A stretch of 64,000 bases of DNA. Origin: an uncultured Sutterella sp. GTDB lineage: Bacteria; Pseudomonadota; Gammaproteobacteria; Burkholderiales; Burkholderiaceae_F. The stretch spans positions 248,001-312,000 of the forward strand of contig CATVXH010000001.1 in assembly GCA_958347955.1 (NCBI GenBank), written 5' to 3'. This document shows positions 8,326 through 17,625 of the stretch, piece by piece; the stretch's first letter is position 1, and the number at the start of each line of letters is the position of its first letter. Position numbers and translations under genes: made by a program. Below the pieces are notes generated by a model, which worked only from the letters and a program-made list of their open reading frames with translations, searched no databases and was not told the origin of the DNA.

Positions 8326-8375
8326 CACAGAGGACCGCTGCAATAAATTCCGAATACAGTGGCGTTGCCGACAAT

Positions 8376-8407
8376 AAGAGAGCGAGCTTAATCGGTCGTT
8401 CTCTTTT
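8376..8407 (+). terminator. Second hairpin with T-run before secD
   Basis: AAGAGAGCGA pairs with TCGTTCTCTT (one G-U pair) around a 10-base loop and runs into a T5 tract, 24 bases before the secD start. With the hairpin at 8300 it makes two terminator-like structures in series. Confidence 0.6.
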
Positions 8408-8430
8408 TCAGTTTTATCCGGGGAAATGAC

Positions 8431-10305
8431 GTGAACCGTTATCCATTGTGGAAATACATCGTTATTATTGTCGCACTGGTAATCGGCATGATCTACACCA
8501 CACCGAACTTTTTCGGTGAGTCTCCAGCCGTGCAGATCTCTAGCCAGAAGGCGACAGTAAAAGTCGATGAGCATATCTATGAGCGTGTTCAAAGTGCGCT
8601 GTCAGAGGCAAACATTACGCCTGACGGCATTTTCTATGAACAGGGCGCTCAACAATCTACGATCAGAGTCCGTTTTGAGCCAACGCAAGCCGAGCTTCAG
8701 CTTCAGGCTAAAGAGGTTATAGAGCGAGAACTTAATCCTGATCCCGCAGACCCGTCCTTTGTGGTGGCGTTGAATTTGGTTCCTAATACGCCTCAATGGC
8801 TTTTAAGTTTGCATGCCTTGCCGATGTATTTGGGATTGGACTTGCGCGGCGGCGTTCACTTCCTGCTGGAAGTGGATATGGATTCGGCAATTGATAAACG
8901 TGCGGATGCCGTTGCCAGCGATCTTCGCTCCCAGTTGCGCGAACAGCGCATTCGTCATGCGGGCATTACGCGAAGCGGTACATCGCTTGAGATTGCCTTC
9001 CGTAATCAGCAAGAGCGTGATAAAGCACGTGATCTTATCCGCAATACCCACAATGACCTTACGTTGGATGATCGTGATGACGGTCAAATGTATCGTTTGG
9101 TGGCGACAATGACGGATTCTTCCTTGCGTGAGGTTCGTGATTACGCTCTCAAGCAGAATATTTCTACTTTGCATAACCGTATTAACGAGTTGGGTGTGGC
9201 TGAACCGGTGATTGCTCAGCAAGGAGCAGACCGCATTGTAGTGCAGTTGCCGGGTGTTCAAGACACTGCAAAAGCGAAGGAAATCTTAGGTCGTACCGCA
9301 ACACTTGAAATCCGCATGGTCGATGATTCCCCTGAAGCGTATGCGCAGCTTGCGGCGGGAACGGTTCCGTTCGGTGACGAGCGTTATTTAGATCGAGCCG
9401 GCGTACCCATTTTGGTAAAACGCCAAGTCGTGTTGACGGGTGATAATCTAAACGATGCTCAGCCCGGGTTCGATCAACAGACCCAAGAGCCGACCGTTAA
9501 TTTGACCTTGGATAGCCGCGGCGCTCGTATTTTCCAAGACGTGACACGTGAGAATGTCGGCAAGCGCATGGCTATTATCCTTTTTGAAAAGGGTAAAGGC
9601 GAGGTAGTGACCGCGCCCGTGATCCGTCAGGAAATTGGCGGCGGCCGGGTACAGATTTCCGGACGCATGACGGCCACCGAGGCGACCGATACCGCTTTGT
9701 TGCTTCGCGCCGGGTCTTTGGCCGCGCCGATGGAAATCATTGAGGAGCGCCTAGTGGGGCCGAGTTTGGGTGCCGCAAACATTGAGGCCGGTTTCCGCTC
9801 GACTCTTTATGGTTTCGCCGTAGTTTCAATTTTTATGATTTTGTACTACCAAGTGTTCGGCGCTGTGTCAGTGTTCGCTTTGAGCTGTAACGTGATGCTT
9901 TTGGTGGCGTTACTTTCAATGCTTCAGGCAACACTCACTTTGCCGGGTATCGCCGCTATTGCTTTGACACTTGGCATGGCGGTGGACGCCAACGTGCTTA
10001 TTAACGAGCGTGTTCGTGAAGAGTTGCGTGAAGGGCGTTCGCCTCAGCAGGCTATCAGTGAAGGTTTTGACAGAGCCTTTGCCACAATTTTGGACTCCAA
10101 CGTGACCAGTTTAATCGCCGGTATCGCTTTGTTGATTTTCGGTTCAGGTCCCGTCCGAGGATTCGCCGTGGTGCACTGTTTGGGTATTTTGACCTCAATC
10201 TTTACTTCAGTGGTGGTGAGCCGTTCGGTGATTAATCTCATCTACGGTCGTCAGAAGAAACTTAAGAGATTGCATGTGGGTCAAATTTGGAAACCCACGG
10301 AATAA
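8431..10305 (+). CDS. secD: Protein translocase subunit SecD
   Basis: SecD uses the proton motive force with SecF to complete protein export. The GTG start has GGGGAAA upstream. The 624-residue protein has one N-terminal membrane segment (about 11-28), a long periplasmic P1 domain containing the signature LGLDLRGGVHFLLEVD, and five C-terminal membrane segments with the functional region GMAVDANVLINERVREE. Length fits betaproteobacterial SecD. It is followed 13 bases later by secF. Confidence 0.97.
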   Translation: MNRYPLWKYIVIIVALVIGMIYTTPNFFGESPAVQISSQKATVKVDEHIYERVQSALSEANITPDGIFYEQGAQQSTIRVRFEPTQAELQLQAKEVIERELNPDPADPSFVVALNLVPNTPQWLLSLHALPMYLGLDLRGGVHFLLEVDMDSAIDKRADAVASDLRSQLREQRIRHAGITRSGTSLEIAFRNQQERDKARDLIRNTHNDLTLDDRDDGQMYRLVATMTDSSLREVRDYALKQNISTLHNRINELGVAEPVIAQQGADRIVVQLPGVQDTAKAKEILGRTATLEIRMVDDSPEAYAQLAAGTVPFGDERYLDRAGVPILVKRQVVLTGDNLNDAQPGFDQQTQEPTVNLTLDSRGARIFQDVTRENVGKRMAIILFEKGKGEVVTAPVIRQEIGGGRVQISGRMTATEATDTALLLRAGSLAAPMEIIEERLVGPSLGAANIEAGFRSTLYGFAVVSIFMILYYQVFGAVSVFALSCNVMLLVALLSMLQATLTLPGIAAIALTLGMAVDANVLINERVREELREGRSPQQAISEGFDRAFATILDSNVTSLIAGIALLIFGSGPVRGFAVVHCLGILTSIFTSVVVSRSVINLIYGRQKKLKRLHVGQIWKPTE

Positions 10306-10318
10306 GAGGGAGTGAAGT

Positions 10319-11254
10319 ATGGAGTTTTTTAGAATTCGACGCACGATTCATTTCATGCGTTTTGACAAGGTCTTCAATACGATCTCGTTTATTTCGTTTT
10401 TGATTGCGGTGTTTCTGCTCTTTACCCGTGGGTTGGCTTTCTCCATTGAGTTCACCGGTGGTACGGTAATGGAAGTGACCTATCCTCAGGCCGCTCCGAC
10501 CGAACAAATCCGCGAGCAAATTAAGACGGATTTGGGGGTGGAAGCCGCGGTTCAGAATTTCGGCACGGCCCGTGATGTGATGATCCGTCTGCCGATTGTG
10601 GAGGGAGAGAGCTCTGGTGAACAAGCCAAGCAGGTTATGGCGGTGCTCAATAAGAGTGAGCCCAATGCCAAAATGACACGCGTGGAATTCGTGGGGCCGC
10701 AAGTCGGTGAAGAATTGGCAACGGATGGGTTGACTGCTTTGATTTTGGTGATCATCGGTATCGTAGCCTATTTGGCTTTCCGCTTCGAATGGAAGTTTTC
10801 GGTTGCCGCTATTATTGCTAACTTGCACGACGTGGTGCTGGTGCTGGGAATTTTCTCCTTCTTTCAGTGGGAATTCTCTTTACCGGTGCTCGCGGCAGTT
10901 TTGGCCGTGTTGGGTTATTCGGTGAATGAATCGGTGATTATTTTTGACCGTGTGCGTGAACACTTTAAAAAGATGCGTCGTATGGATACGGTTGAGATTA
11001 TTGATTCGGCTATTACGGCTACGATGTCTCGTACGGTAATTACCCACTCGTCTACTTTGGCAATGACTTTGGCAATGTTTTTCTTCGGTGGCCCCGCCTT
11101 GCATTACTTCGCTTTGGCGCTCACGATCGGTATTTGTTTGGGGGTGTATTCCTCAGTGTTCGTGGCTGCTGCGATCGCTTTGTATTTGGGAGTCAAGCGG
11201 GAAGACTTAGTCAAACCATTGAAGAAAGATCAGGTTCAGGAAATGGTTCCTTAG
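10319..11254 (+). CDS. secF: Protein translocase subunit SecF
   Basis: A 311-residue partner of SecD with six membrane segments. It shows the SecF N-terminal motif SIEFTGGTVMEV, then VGPQVGEELATDG, and the C-terminal GYSVNESVIIFDRVRE. GGGAG lies upstream of the ATG. A strong terminator follows and closes the operon. Confidence 0.97.
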   Translation: MEFFRIRRTIHFMRFDKVFNTISFISFLIAVFLLFTRGLAFSIEFTGGTVMEVTYPQAAPTEQIREQIKTDLGVEAAVQNFGTARDVMIRLPIVEGESSGEQAKQVMAVLNKSEPNAKMTRVEFVGPQVGEELATDGLTALILVIIGIVAYLAFRFEWKFSVAAIIANLHDVVLVLGIFSFFQWEFSLPVLAAVLAVLGYSVNESVIIFDRVREHFKKMRRMDTVEIIDSAITATMSRTVITHSSTLAMTLAMFFFGGPALHYFALALTIGICLGVYSSVFVAAAIALYLGVKREDLVKPLKKDQVQEMVP

Positions 11255-11279
11255 AATTCTCCATGAACAACTAAATGAC

Positions 11280-11314
11280 AAAACGGCGCAGATGTGAACT
11301 GCGCCGTTTTTGTC
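11280..11314 (+). terminator. Terminator of the secDF operon
   Basis: A 12-base perfect stem AAAACGGCGCAG / CTGCGCCGTTTT with a seven-base loop and a T-run. It may also serve the converging gene at 11331. Confidence 0.9.
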
Positions 11315-11330
11315 ACAGACAAGGTTTCAA

Positions 11331-12116
11331 TTAAACCCCGTATTTTTCGTCCAGAGCTTTTAACTCACCCCGCAGATCCATCAAATTCCATAAATAATTC
11401 ATTACGCGGGTGTAATCCGGATCGTCTGTCGGCATCCAAAAGCCCATGTAATTGACCGGTGTGAGCGGTTTATCCAAGAATTGAGCATGCAGTTGAGGGA
11501 ATTTTTTGGCGTAAAGTTTCGCTTCAGCGTTTTCAGTGATCATCAGATCACCCTTGCCCTGAGCAATTAATTCCGGGATCTCAAAGTTCTTTTCATGTGT
11601 GAGAATCTTCGCCTTTGTTAAATTCTGCAGGACAAATTGTTCATTGGTACCGCCCGGATTTTTGATGACGGTGACATTGGGGTTATTGAGTTTTTCCAAC
11701 GATGTCAGTTTGTCTTTATTTTTCTTGTGAATCAGGGCGACCTTGCCGAAGGGGGCGTAAGCCGGGAGAAAATCACCGGTGACAACGCGCGCCGGGGAAC
11801 GAGTGATGCCGCCGACAGCTACGTCAAACTTGTTGGCAGCCATGTCTTTGGCGAGATTGGACCAACTGGAATGAACAAATTCGACCTTCCATCCGTACAC
11901 ATCGGCCATCTTCTGAACCAACTCAATATCGTGTCCTACAAATTTCCCGTTTTCAAACATCGAAAATGGGCGGTAATCGCCCGGAGTGCCGACGCGAAGA
12001 ACCTTCTTCTCCATAATGTTATCCAAACGGTCTCCGGCGCTGGCGGGACTTACGGCACCAAGGGCCAACGCACTCAAAAGCGATAAGGTTAAAAGAGAGC
12101 GCGAGAAGTTTTTCAT
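11331..12116 (-). CDS. Periplasmic solute-binding-type protein, PheC (cyclohexadienyl dehydratase)-like
   Basis: A 261-residue protein with a signal peptide (cleavage near SPASA, residue 27) and the fold of polar amino acid binding proteins (SBP family 3). Its motifs follow Pseudomonas PheC closely: LDNIMEKKVLRVGTPGDYRPFS, FDVAVGGITRSPAR, NPGGTNEQFV and a C-terminal glutamate-containing ENAEAKL. PheC is a periplasmic prephenate/arogenate dehydratase that evolved from a binding protein. No permease or ATPase is adjacent, which favours an enzyme or an orphan binding protein. The choice between dehydratase and binding protein cannot be settled here. Confidence 0.7.
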   Translation of the reverse strand: MKNFSRSLLTLSLLSALALGAVSPASAGDRLDNIMEKKVLRVGTPGDYRPFSMFENGKFVGHDIELVQKMADVYGWKVEFVHSSWSNLAKDMAANKFDVAVGGITRSPARVVTGDFLPAYAPFGKVALIHKKNKDKLTSLEKLNNPNVTVIKNPGGTNEQFVLQNLTKAKILTHEKNFEIPELIAQGKGDLMITENAEAKLYAKKFPQLHAQFLDKPLTPVNYMGFWMPTDDPDYTRVMNYLWNLMDLRGELKALDEKYGV

Positions 12117-12253
12117 AAACAGACCTTTATATGAGTTAAGTTATAGGTTCTTTCATTGTAGATAGACAAGAACATCGTTCCTGTCACTTTTTTGAAATTG
12201 ACTAAGAAAGCGCACTTAAGGGCTTTCCCCAGTCGGTAGGTAAAAGCCTGTAC

Positions 12254-12284
12254 AAAAAAGGCCTTCCGATGGACGGTAGGCCTT
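12254..12284 (-). terminator. Terminator of the GTPase operon
   Basis: AAGGCCT and AGGCCTT arms with an inner CCG/CGG pairing. Read on the minus strand it is followed by TTTTTT, placing it after the stop at 12305. Confidence 0.8.
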
Positions 12285-12304
12285 AGAAAGAAATTTGAGA
12301 AGGA

Positions 12305-13756
12305 TTAAGGAGTTTTTTTGTAAAGAGCAAACAAAACACCCCTGATGATCGTATCGGCTGTCTGTTTGCTGAGAGCCTCAATCGCATCCGGATCGGTCAA
12401 GGTGGTTGTGTCATACTCCTTAGGCTGTTTTTTCATTTCAGAGATCACCACGTCTTTCCAAAATGCCGGTGCTTCGCTCTCTTCCCAATAACCTCGGCCG
12501 CGGCCAAAATGAGCAACAGCTAGATAAAGAAGCACCGCTTCCAATAGAAAGTTTTGCAGCGCCATTTTGCTCCAAGATACTCGCGTACCGTGCACACCTT
12601 TGACCTGGTTGTAGGCCAAAGCGGCTCCGGCCCCACCGATTGCGCCGATTACGGTTCCCAAAAGGGTTCCCAAGCCGGCGCTTAAACCTCCGGTGCCGAT
12701 GTCGGCCGCAAGGCCCGTGGCGGCTCCCGCGCCTACCGCCCCGACAATGGCGGCTCCTTTGGGATTTGCCGCCGTATTAATTGTCCAGTCAGTTTTTAAA
12801 CGCCTTAGAATTTCACGCTTTACTCCGGCCCCTTCCAACTGATGGGCGTCGATTAAACGCTGAGTGAGTGCGCAAAGGGAATCTGCGGCGCGAGCCGCCA
12901 GTGCGTTTTTAGCGTCTTCAATCGGTCCGCTCTGGAGTTTAACGACACCTAAACGGCGTCCCCAATCTTTAACCTGTTCGGTCAGAGAGTATGTGGATAA
13001 CTCTTCATGATCCAGGGTAAGCTGAGTCATGTAGTTGGCCAGCGCCTCAACTGAGGTGGAGTAGATTGCTCGTCTTTGTCGGCTCCAAGCTTCGCTTAAG
13101 GCTTCAAATGTCACTTTTTGTTCGTCAGTGAGCACATCGGCGATAGCATCAAAGAGAGCGAATTCCTGTACCCAGCAGCGAGCAAAGGCATCCATCGGTA
13201 AGACAGTTTTAACCAATGGGTACTGGGCCATGTAATCTCCCCATCGTTTGAGCTCAGCCTCTTCCACCTCTTGTTCACGAGGTTTGCCCATTTGGTTTAA
13301 AAGCACGATGACCGGTTTGCCAATCCAAGAAAGAATTTGCATTTCAGCTGCGATATAGGCGCAAGCTTGGGGCGATTCGCTGGCGTTAACCAAGTAGAGC
13401 ACAACGCTACTCGTGTCTCGTACGTGTTTTAGCGCTCGCTGATTCAGCCAAAGGGCTTTGTTGGACATGCGATCCCAGACTTCAGAGAGAAACCAACCCA
13501 ACGGATTGGCTCGTCCCTCTAGGCGTTTGGCCAAACGCACGCTGTCGCCGAACCCGGGAGTGTCCCATAGGACAAGTTCGGAGCAACCGTCGCTGGCACG
13601 TATCAGCACGTAGTCGTCATTAGTTTCGGTGACGTGGGGGCGATCAGCCACTTCGCCGATGTCCCTGCCTAACAGTGTTCTGGCAAGAGTTGTTTTGCCG
13701 ATATTGGTGTGCGACACCAAACTCAGATTGATTCGCATGAGTTGTTGGTCAGACAT
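12305..13756 (-). CDS. DUF3482-type GTPase
   Basis: The ATG at 13756, with AGGA upstream, is preferred over a TTG overlapping the previous stop. The 483-residue protein starts with a TRAFAC G domain: P-loop SHTNIGKTT (15-23, with Ser in place of the first Gly), switch DTPGFGDS (65-72) and NQMG (154-157) in place of NKxD. A glycine-rich amphipathic stretch of about 50 residues follows the middle, able to insert in membrane, and the C-terminus is compatible with DUF3482. It sits directly after a DUF2868 membrane protein; I recall this pairing in other beta- and gammaproteobacteria. Function is unknown. Confidence 0.8.
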   Translation of the reverse strand: MSDQQLMRINLSLVSHTNIGKTTLARTLLGRDIGEVADRPHVTETNDDYVLIRASDGCSELVLWDTPGFGDSVRLAKRLEGRANPLGWFLSEVWDRMSNKALWLNQRALKHVRDTSSVVLYLVNASESPQACAYIAAEMQILSWIGKPVIVLLNQMGKPREQEVEEAELKRWGDYMAQYPLVKTVLPMDAFARCWVQEFALFDAIADVLTDEQKVTFEALSEAWSRQRRAIYSTSVEALANYMTQLTLDHEELSTYSLTEQVKDWGRRLGVVKLQSGPIEDAKNALAARAADSLCALTQRLIDAHQLEGAGVKREILRRLKTDWTINTAANPKGAAIVGAVGAGAATGLAADIGTGGLSAGLGTLLGTVIGAIGGAGAALAYNQVKGVHGTRVSWSKMALQNFLLEAVLLYLAVAHFGRGRGYWEESEAPAFWKDVVISEMKKQPKEYDTTTLTDPDAIEALSKQTADTIIRGVLFALYKKTP

Positions 13757-13758
13757 AT

Positions 13759-15252
13759 TCAAGTCCTATCGGCTTGCGTCATGGCAAGCTTTAATTCGTC
13801 ACAAGTTTTTTGATCGGGGTGAATGCCGCTATGGTAAAAAACAACGGGTAAACCTAGGGTTTCACAGAAGTTCTTCCAGAGTTCTTTACGGTGTTCGATC
13901 CGATCGCCGAAATCCCCGAAACGGCAGATGTAGGCGGACATATCGACCAAGACCAAAAGTGGCACTTTATCTCCTAGCTTAGTCTTGATCTGTAAGAGCG
14001 ACTCGCCCTGCACTTCATGTTCAGGAGTGGTAGTGGCGTTCATCAAAGCCCAGACTTGCTGGGATTGCCCTTGAACGCTCAATGTTAAAGGGATCTCTCC
14101 GAGTTCCGGATTCCAAAGGTGAGTTTTAACCTCCGAAAGGTTATAACCCAATTGTTCGGCGAAGCGATATGCATTTTCGATATTTCCCGGATTATCACTA
14201 TTGGCGGAGACAAGAATGTCAAGTGTCATGGCCTCAGAGTGCCAGACTCTTAAAATGTCCGAGTAGTAGCGTTCGGATAAATCCAGAGGAAAATCTCTGC
14301 GTAACCTAGCTATTTGCAGCGAGTGCTTGATAGCCAGCAGCAGCCGCGGAATAGCGACAAACAAAGCCAGCATGAAAATCATTCGCAGAAGCCAAAGACC
14401 AGCTGAAATATCCACGGCATTGACCGCTAAGCGGTCAAAACGCATATTGGCAACTTCCAAAATGTTAGGCATTGGACCCAAGAAGTTGGTGAATATGCCA
14501 TAGGTAAGGGCGATGATTTGGTAAACAACGTCGGGACTGTTGGCAAACCAGGTGCTTTCCCAACCGACGCTATAGGCAGTGCCGACGCCCCGTAGCAAAA
14601 CGCTGGCGATCATACCAGTGACAAAAGCGAACGCGGCCAAATGAAATGCCCTGGCGACAAAATGCATGACAAAAGGTTGAAGCACTGAGGTCAGCGATTT
14701 GGAGAGTCGAACATTATGAGTTGTGGCAGCTTTTTCGATGATGCCGAGAGCGGCTCTTAAACCGAGAAAATCACGAGAAGTTTTGTGTCTGATCCCGGAG
14801 ATTAACAGCATCAGGTACACAAGAATGTTCCAAACCAACACTCCAAAAAATGGCAGAGATAACAAATTAATGCGCGAGCTCTCTGAGGCCAATTGATCTG
14901 TGAGCAAACCTAACAAAAAGGCGACACCGATCAACGACCAATTGATCCATCCGGGTGGTGTAAACCGTAACGCAACAGGTTTAACCGAAGGATTTTTGGC
15001 AACAATCATTTTTTCGACAACGCGAGCTCGAGCAACCAAAAAAGTCGCGGTGGTGGCATCTTCGCCGACAGCAAGCGCGGCCTGTCGGGTAGCGCGGTTA
15101 GCGTCACTGCTTTCCCAACTCAATGTTGGAGTTTGTTCGAGCAGTTTGGCTTGTGTGATCGTTTCTACGTCCTTGAGGGAAAAACGACCTTGTTCGATAT
15201 TTTTATATGCCTCACTCATGGGATTTTGACTAAAAAAGGTTACCGTATCCAT
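13759..15252 (-). CDS. DUF2868-type multi-pass membrane protein
   Basis: A 497-residue protein with a soluble N-terminus, membrane segments at roughly 107-125, 130-155, 205-235 and 295-315, and a cytoplasmic C-terminal half of about 180 residues. No enzymatic motif is recognised. It ends with its stop two bases before the ATG of the DUF3482 GTPase, which implies coupled translation and a joint function. It begins 39 bases after thiE on the same strand, so it may be read from the thiamine promoter. The DUF2868 label rests on size, topology and the GTPase partner. Confidence 0.72.
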   Translation of the reverse strand: MDTVTFFSQNPMSEAYKNIEQGRFSLKDVETITQAKLLEQTPTLSWESSDANRATRQAALAVGEDATTATFLVARARVVEKMIVAKNPSVKPVALRFTPPGWINWSLIGVAFLLGLLTDQLASESSRINLLSLPFFGVLVWNILVYLMLLISGIRHKTSRDFLGLRAALGIIEKAATTHNVRLSKSLTSVLQPFVMHFVARAFHLAAFAFVTGMIASVLLRGVGTAYSVGWESTWFANSPDVVYQIIALTYGIFTNFLGPMPNILEVANMRFDRLAVNAVDISAGLWLLRMIFMLALFVAIPRLLLAIKHSLQIARLRRDFPLDLSERYYSDILRVWHSEAMTLDILVSANSDNPGNIENAYRFAEQLGYNLSEVKTHLWNPELGEIPLTLSVQGQSQQVWALMNATTTPEHEVQGESLLQIKTKLGDKVPLLVLVDMSAYICRFGDFGDRIEHRKELWKNFCETLGLPVVFYHSGIHPDQKTCDELKLAMTQADRT

Positions 15253-15291
15253 TTTAATGGTTACAAGAGCTTAGAACACAAGGCTACACAA

Positions 15292-15939
15292 CTAATTAGC
15301 GCTTGAATACAGTTTCCACAGATGATTTAGCTCTTTAGCGCATTCCAAAGGACTTGGCTGACCGCAGATGGCAGAGACCACTGCGAGTCCTTGAGCGCCG
15401 GCCCGAACGACTTCTTTTACATGTCGCTTCTTAATCCCGCCGATAGCCACAGCGGGTACCGGAGAAAATTTTATTAGCTCGCTGAGGCCGTCAAAACCAA
15501 TGGGAGCCGCCGCGTCAGGTTTTGTTGAAGTTGAAAAAATAGGACCGATACCGACGTAATCAACAATTTTGGGGTCGACAAGCCTCATTTCGCCAATCGT
15601 GTTGATAGATAGCCCCACAATTTTATCCGGCCCCATCATTTTGCGAACAATGTCAACGGGAAGGTCTTTTTGACCGACATGTACACCAGCAGCATCGCAG
15701 GCGATGGCAATATCCACATCATCATCGATGATGAGCGGTACGTGGTAGGCGCTTAAAACTTTTTTTAGTTCAATGGCACACTCGTAGCGGCGTCGTTTTT
15801 TCCATTGAGGCGCCCTTAGCTGAACAATTGTGGCGCCCCCTTCGACGGCAAGCTCGGCAGTTTTCACCATGCCTAAATTTTCGGTGAGCACGGGATCCAA
15901 AACCAAATAGACCGAGTAATCAAGATTTTTGGCAATCAT
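15292..15939 (-). CDS. thiE: Thiamine phosphate synthase
   Basis: ThiE joins hydroxymethylpyrimidine diphosphate and thiazole phosphate. The ATG at 15939 gives 215 residues, the family length; the frame extends upstream inside thiM without conserved sequence. Motifs include GATIVQLR, IIDDDVDIA, GVHVGQKDLP, VGIGPIFSTSTK and AIGGI, the TIM-barrel phosphate-binding elements. It starts 13 bases after thiM, so the two form a salvage operon. No TPP riboswitch is seen upstream and no thiD is in the window. Confidence 0.94.
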   Translation of the reverse strand: MIAKNLDYSVYLVLDPVLTENLGMVKTAELAVEGGATIVQLRAPQWKKRRRYECAIELKKVLSAYHVPLIIDDDVDIAIACDAAGVHVGQKDLPVDIVRKMMGPDKIVGLSINTIGEMRLVDPKIVDYVGIGPIFSTSTKPDAAAPIGFDGLSELIKFSPVPAVAIGGIKKRHVKEVVRAGAQGLAVVSAICGQPSPLECAKELNHLWKLYSSAN

Positions 15940-15952
15940 AAGTCTGTTTACC

Positions 15953-16741
15953 CTATATGTGATTGCGGGCGATTGAGTAGAGAGCGTCAAGGTAAGCGGG
16001 GTGAAAACTGCCCGGCCCCTGACACTGAGAGGCGGCAATCTCTGAAGCTAGTTTAGCCATCTTTAGCGCAGCGGCCGTTGCTTCTAAAGGATCAGGATTT
16101 TTAGCACAAAAAGCGGCCACAAGCGCCGATAAAGAGCAACCCGTACCTACCACAAGTGGCGCCATGACATCGCCGCCAGAGACCCCGAGCGTTTTTTTGC
16201 CGTCAGTAACAAAATCTGTTTCACCGGTAACGGCGACAATGCAGCGATAGCGATTGGCCACTTCTTCAGCCGCGTTGAGAGCCTGGCGGCTGTCATCGAT
16301 GCTGTCGACTCCGTGACCGCCTTTTCCCTGCCCCGCCAAATTTAAAATCTCACTGGCGTTTCCGCGAACCACTGTGGGTCCAAGCGCTAGGAACTGCGCG
16401 ATACGTTCATCGCGCCAGGGTAAAAGTCCGGATGCTACAGGATCAAGAACCCAGGGTTTTGAGTGTTTTTTAGCCGAAAAAATAGCCAATCGCATGGCTT
16501 CATTTCTGCTATCGGTCAGAGTGCCGACATTGATAAGAAGACAGTCGGCAATGGCGGCGAAATCAGAGCTTTCGTGCTCATCGATAATCATTGCAGGTGA
16601 CGCACCAGCCGCCAAAAGCACGTCAGCGGTAATCTCTTGGACTACGTCGTTAGTCATGCAGTGCACGAGAGGGCGGCCGCGAACCAATTGGCGGCAGCAG
16701 TGATCAAAAGATTCCGTCGAAAAAAAATTGATGTCAGACAT
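15953..16741 (-). CDS. thiM: Hydroxyethylthiazole kinase
   Basis: A 262-residue ribokinase-like enzyme that phosphorylates 4-methyl-5-hydroxyethylthiazole in thiamine salvage. Visible features are PLVHCMTNDV near the N-terminus, GASPAM, VLDPVASG, VRGNASEI, VAVTGETDFV and the anion-hole and catalytic Cys loop GTGCSLSA. It is divergent from lgt, with 92 bases between starts, and is followed by thiE. Confidence 0.95.
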   Translation of the reverse strand: MSDINFFSTESFDHCCRQLVRGRPLVHCMTNDVVQEITADVLLAAGASPAMIIDEHESSDFAAIADCLLINVGTLTDSRNEAMRLAIFSAKKHSKPWVLDPVASGLLPWRDERIAQFLALGPTVVRGNASEILNLAGQGKGGHGVDSIDDSRQALNAAEEVANRYRCIVAVTGETDFVTDGKKTLGVSGGDVMAPLVVGTGCSLSALVAAFCAKNPDPLEATAAALKMAKLASEIAASQCQGPGSFHPAYLDALYSIARNHI

Positions 16742-16833
16742 ATCGTTACCAAATGAAAAGAGCTAATTGAAGATACCACAAAGACGCTGCATCGGTACAA
16801 TGCTTGCGAATAAATATTGAAAGAAAAATTGTC

Positions 16834-17625
16834 ATGCTCATTCATCCCCAATTTGATCCTATTGCTTTTTCAATCGGTCCACTTTCTGTTCATTGGTACG
16901 GATTGATGTATCTGGTGGGATTTGCATGTTTTTGGTTTTTAGGCACTTATCGGGCCAAAAAAGACGCATGGCGTCAGATGGACGCTGACAAAGTTGAGGA
17001 CTTGCTTTTCTATGGGGTCTTAGGTGTTATTTTGGGAGGCCGTCTAGGTTATTGTTTTTTCTATCAACCTGAATTTTATCTTGCCTATCCGTCTCAAATC
17101 ATTCGGATTTGGGATGGGGGAATGAGTGCTCACGGTGGCATCTTGGGGGTTATTGCCGCCATGGCCTATTTCACCAAGACTCGCAACATAAAATTCTTCG
17201 TCCTTTCTGATTTTGTCGTTCCTTTGGTGCCGTTGGGACTTTTTTTCGGCCGAATCGGCAACTTCATCAACGGTGAACTATGGGGCAGAGTGTGTTCGCC
17301 CGATTTCGCGCTGGCGATGGTTTTTCCTCAAGCCGCGGACAATTTGCCACGCCATCCCTCCCAGCTGTATGAGGCTACGCTTGAAGGACTTCTCCTATTT
17401 ATCCTTTTGTGGTGCTACTCCACTCGGCAAAGATCCCTTGGTAGGGTCTCGGCGCTTTTTTGCCTAGGATATGGAGTCAGTCGTTTCATAGTGGAATTTT
17501 TCCGTGAGCCGGATGCTTTCTTGGGGTTGCTGGCGTTGGGTCTCAGTCAGGGACAGTGGCTGTCTTTACCTTTGATTGCGGTTGGTCTCATCGTGTGGTT
17601 CTGGCCTGTGAGGGCAAGACGTTAG
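16834..17625 (+). CDS. lgt: Prolipoprotein diacylglyceryl transferase
   Basis: Lgt adds diacylglycerol to the lipobox cysteine of prolipoproteins in the inner membrane. The ATG at 16834 gives 263 residues starting MLIHPQFDPIAF, as in other Lgt; a TTG 30 bases upstream is less likely. The signature GRIGNFINGELWGR, the HGG of MSAHGGILG and the RHPSQLYEA motif are intact, with seven membrane segments. Two lipoproteins in this window (33608 and 55264) are likely substrates. Its stop overlaps the converging queH by three bases. Confidence 0.96.
   Translation: MLIHPQFDPIAFSIGPLSVHWYGLMYLVGFACFWFLGTYRAKKDAWRQMDADKVEDLLFYGVLGVILGGRLGYCFFYQPEFYLAYPSQIIRIWDGGMSAHGGILGVIAAMAYFTKTRNIKFFVLSDFVVPLVPLGLFFGRIGNFINGELWGRVCSPDFALAMVFPQAADNLPRHPSQLYEATLEGLLLFILLWCYSTRQRSLGRVSALFCLGYGVSRFIVEFFREPDAFLGLLALGLSQGQWLSLPLIAVGLIVWFWPVRARR

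Noticed and set aside
16742..16833. TPP riboswitch before thiM
   Set aside because: The gap between the divergent thiM and lgt starts is only 92 bases and lacks the conserved CTGAGA and ACC-GA elements.
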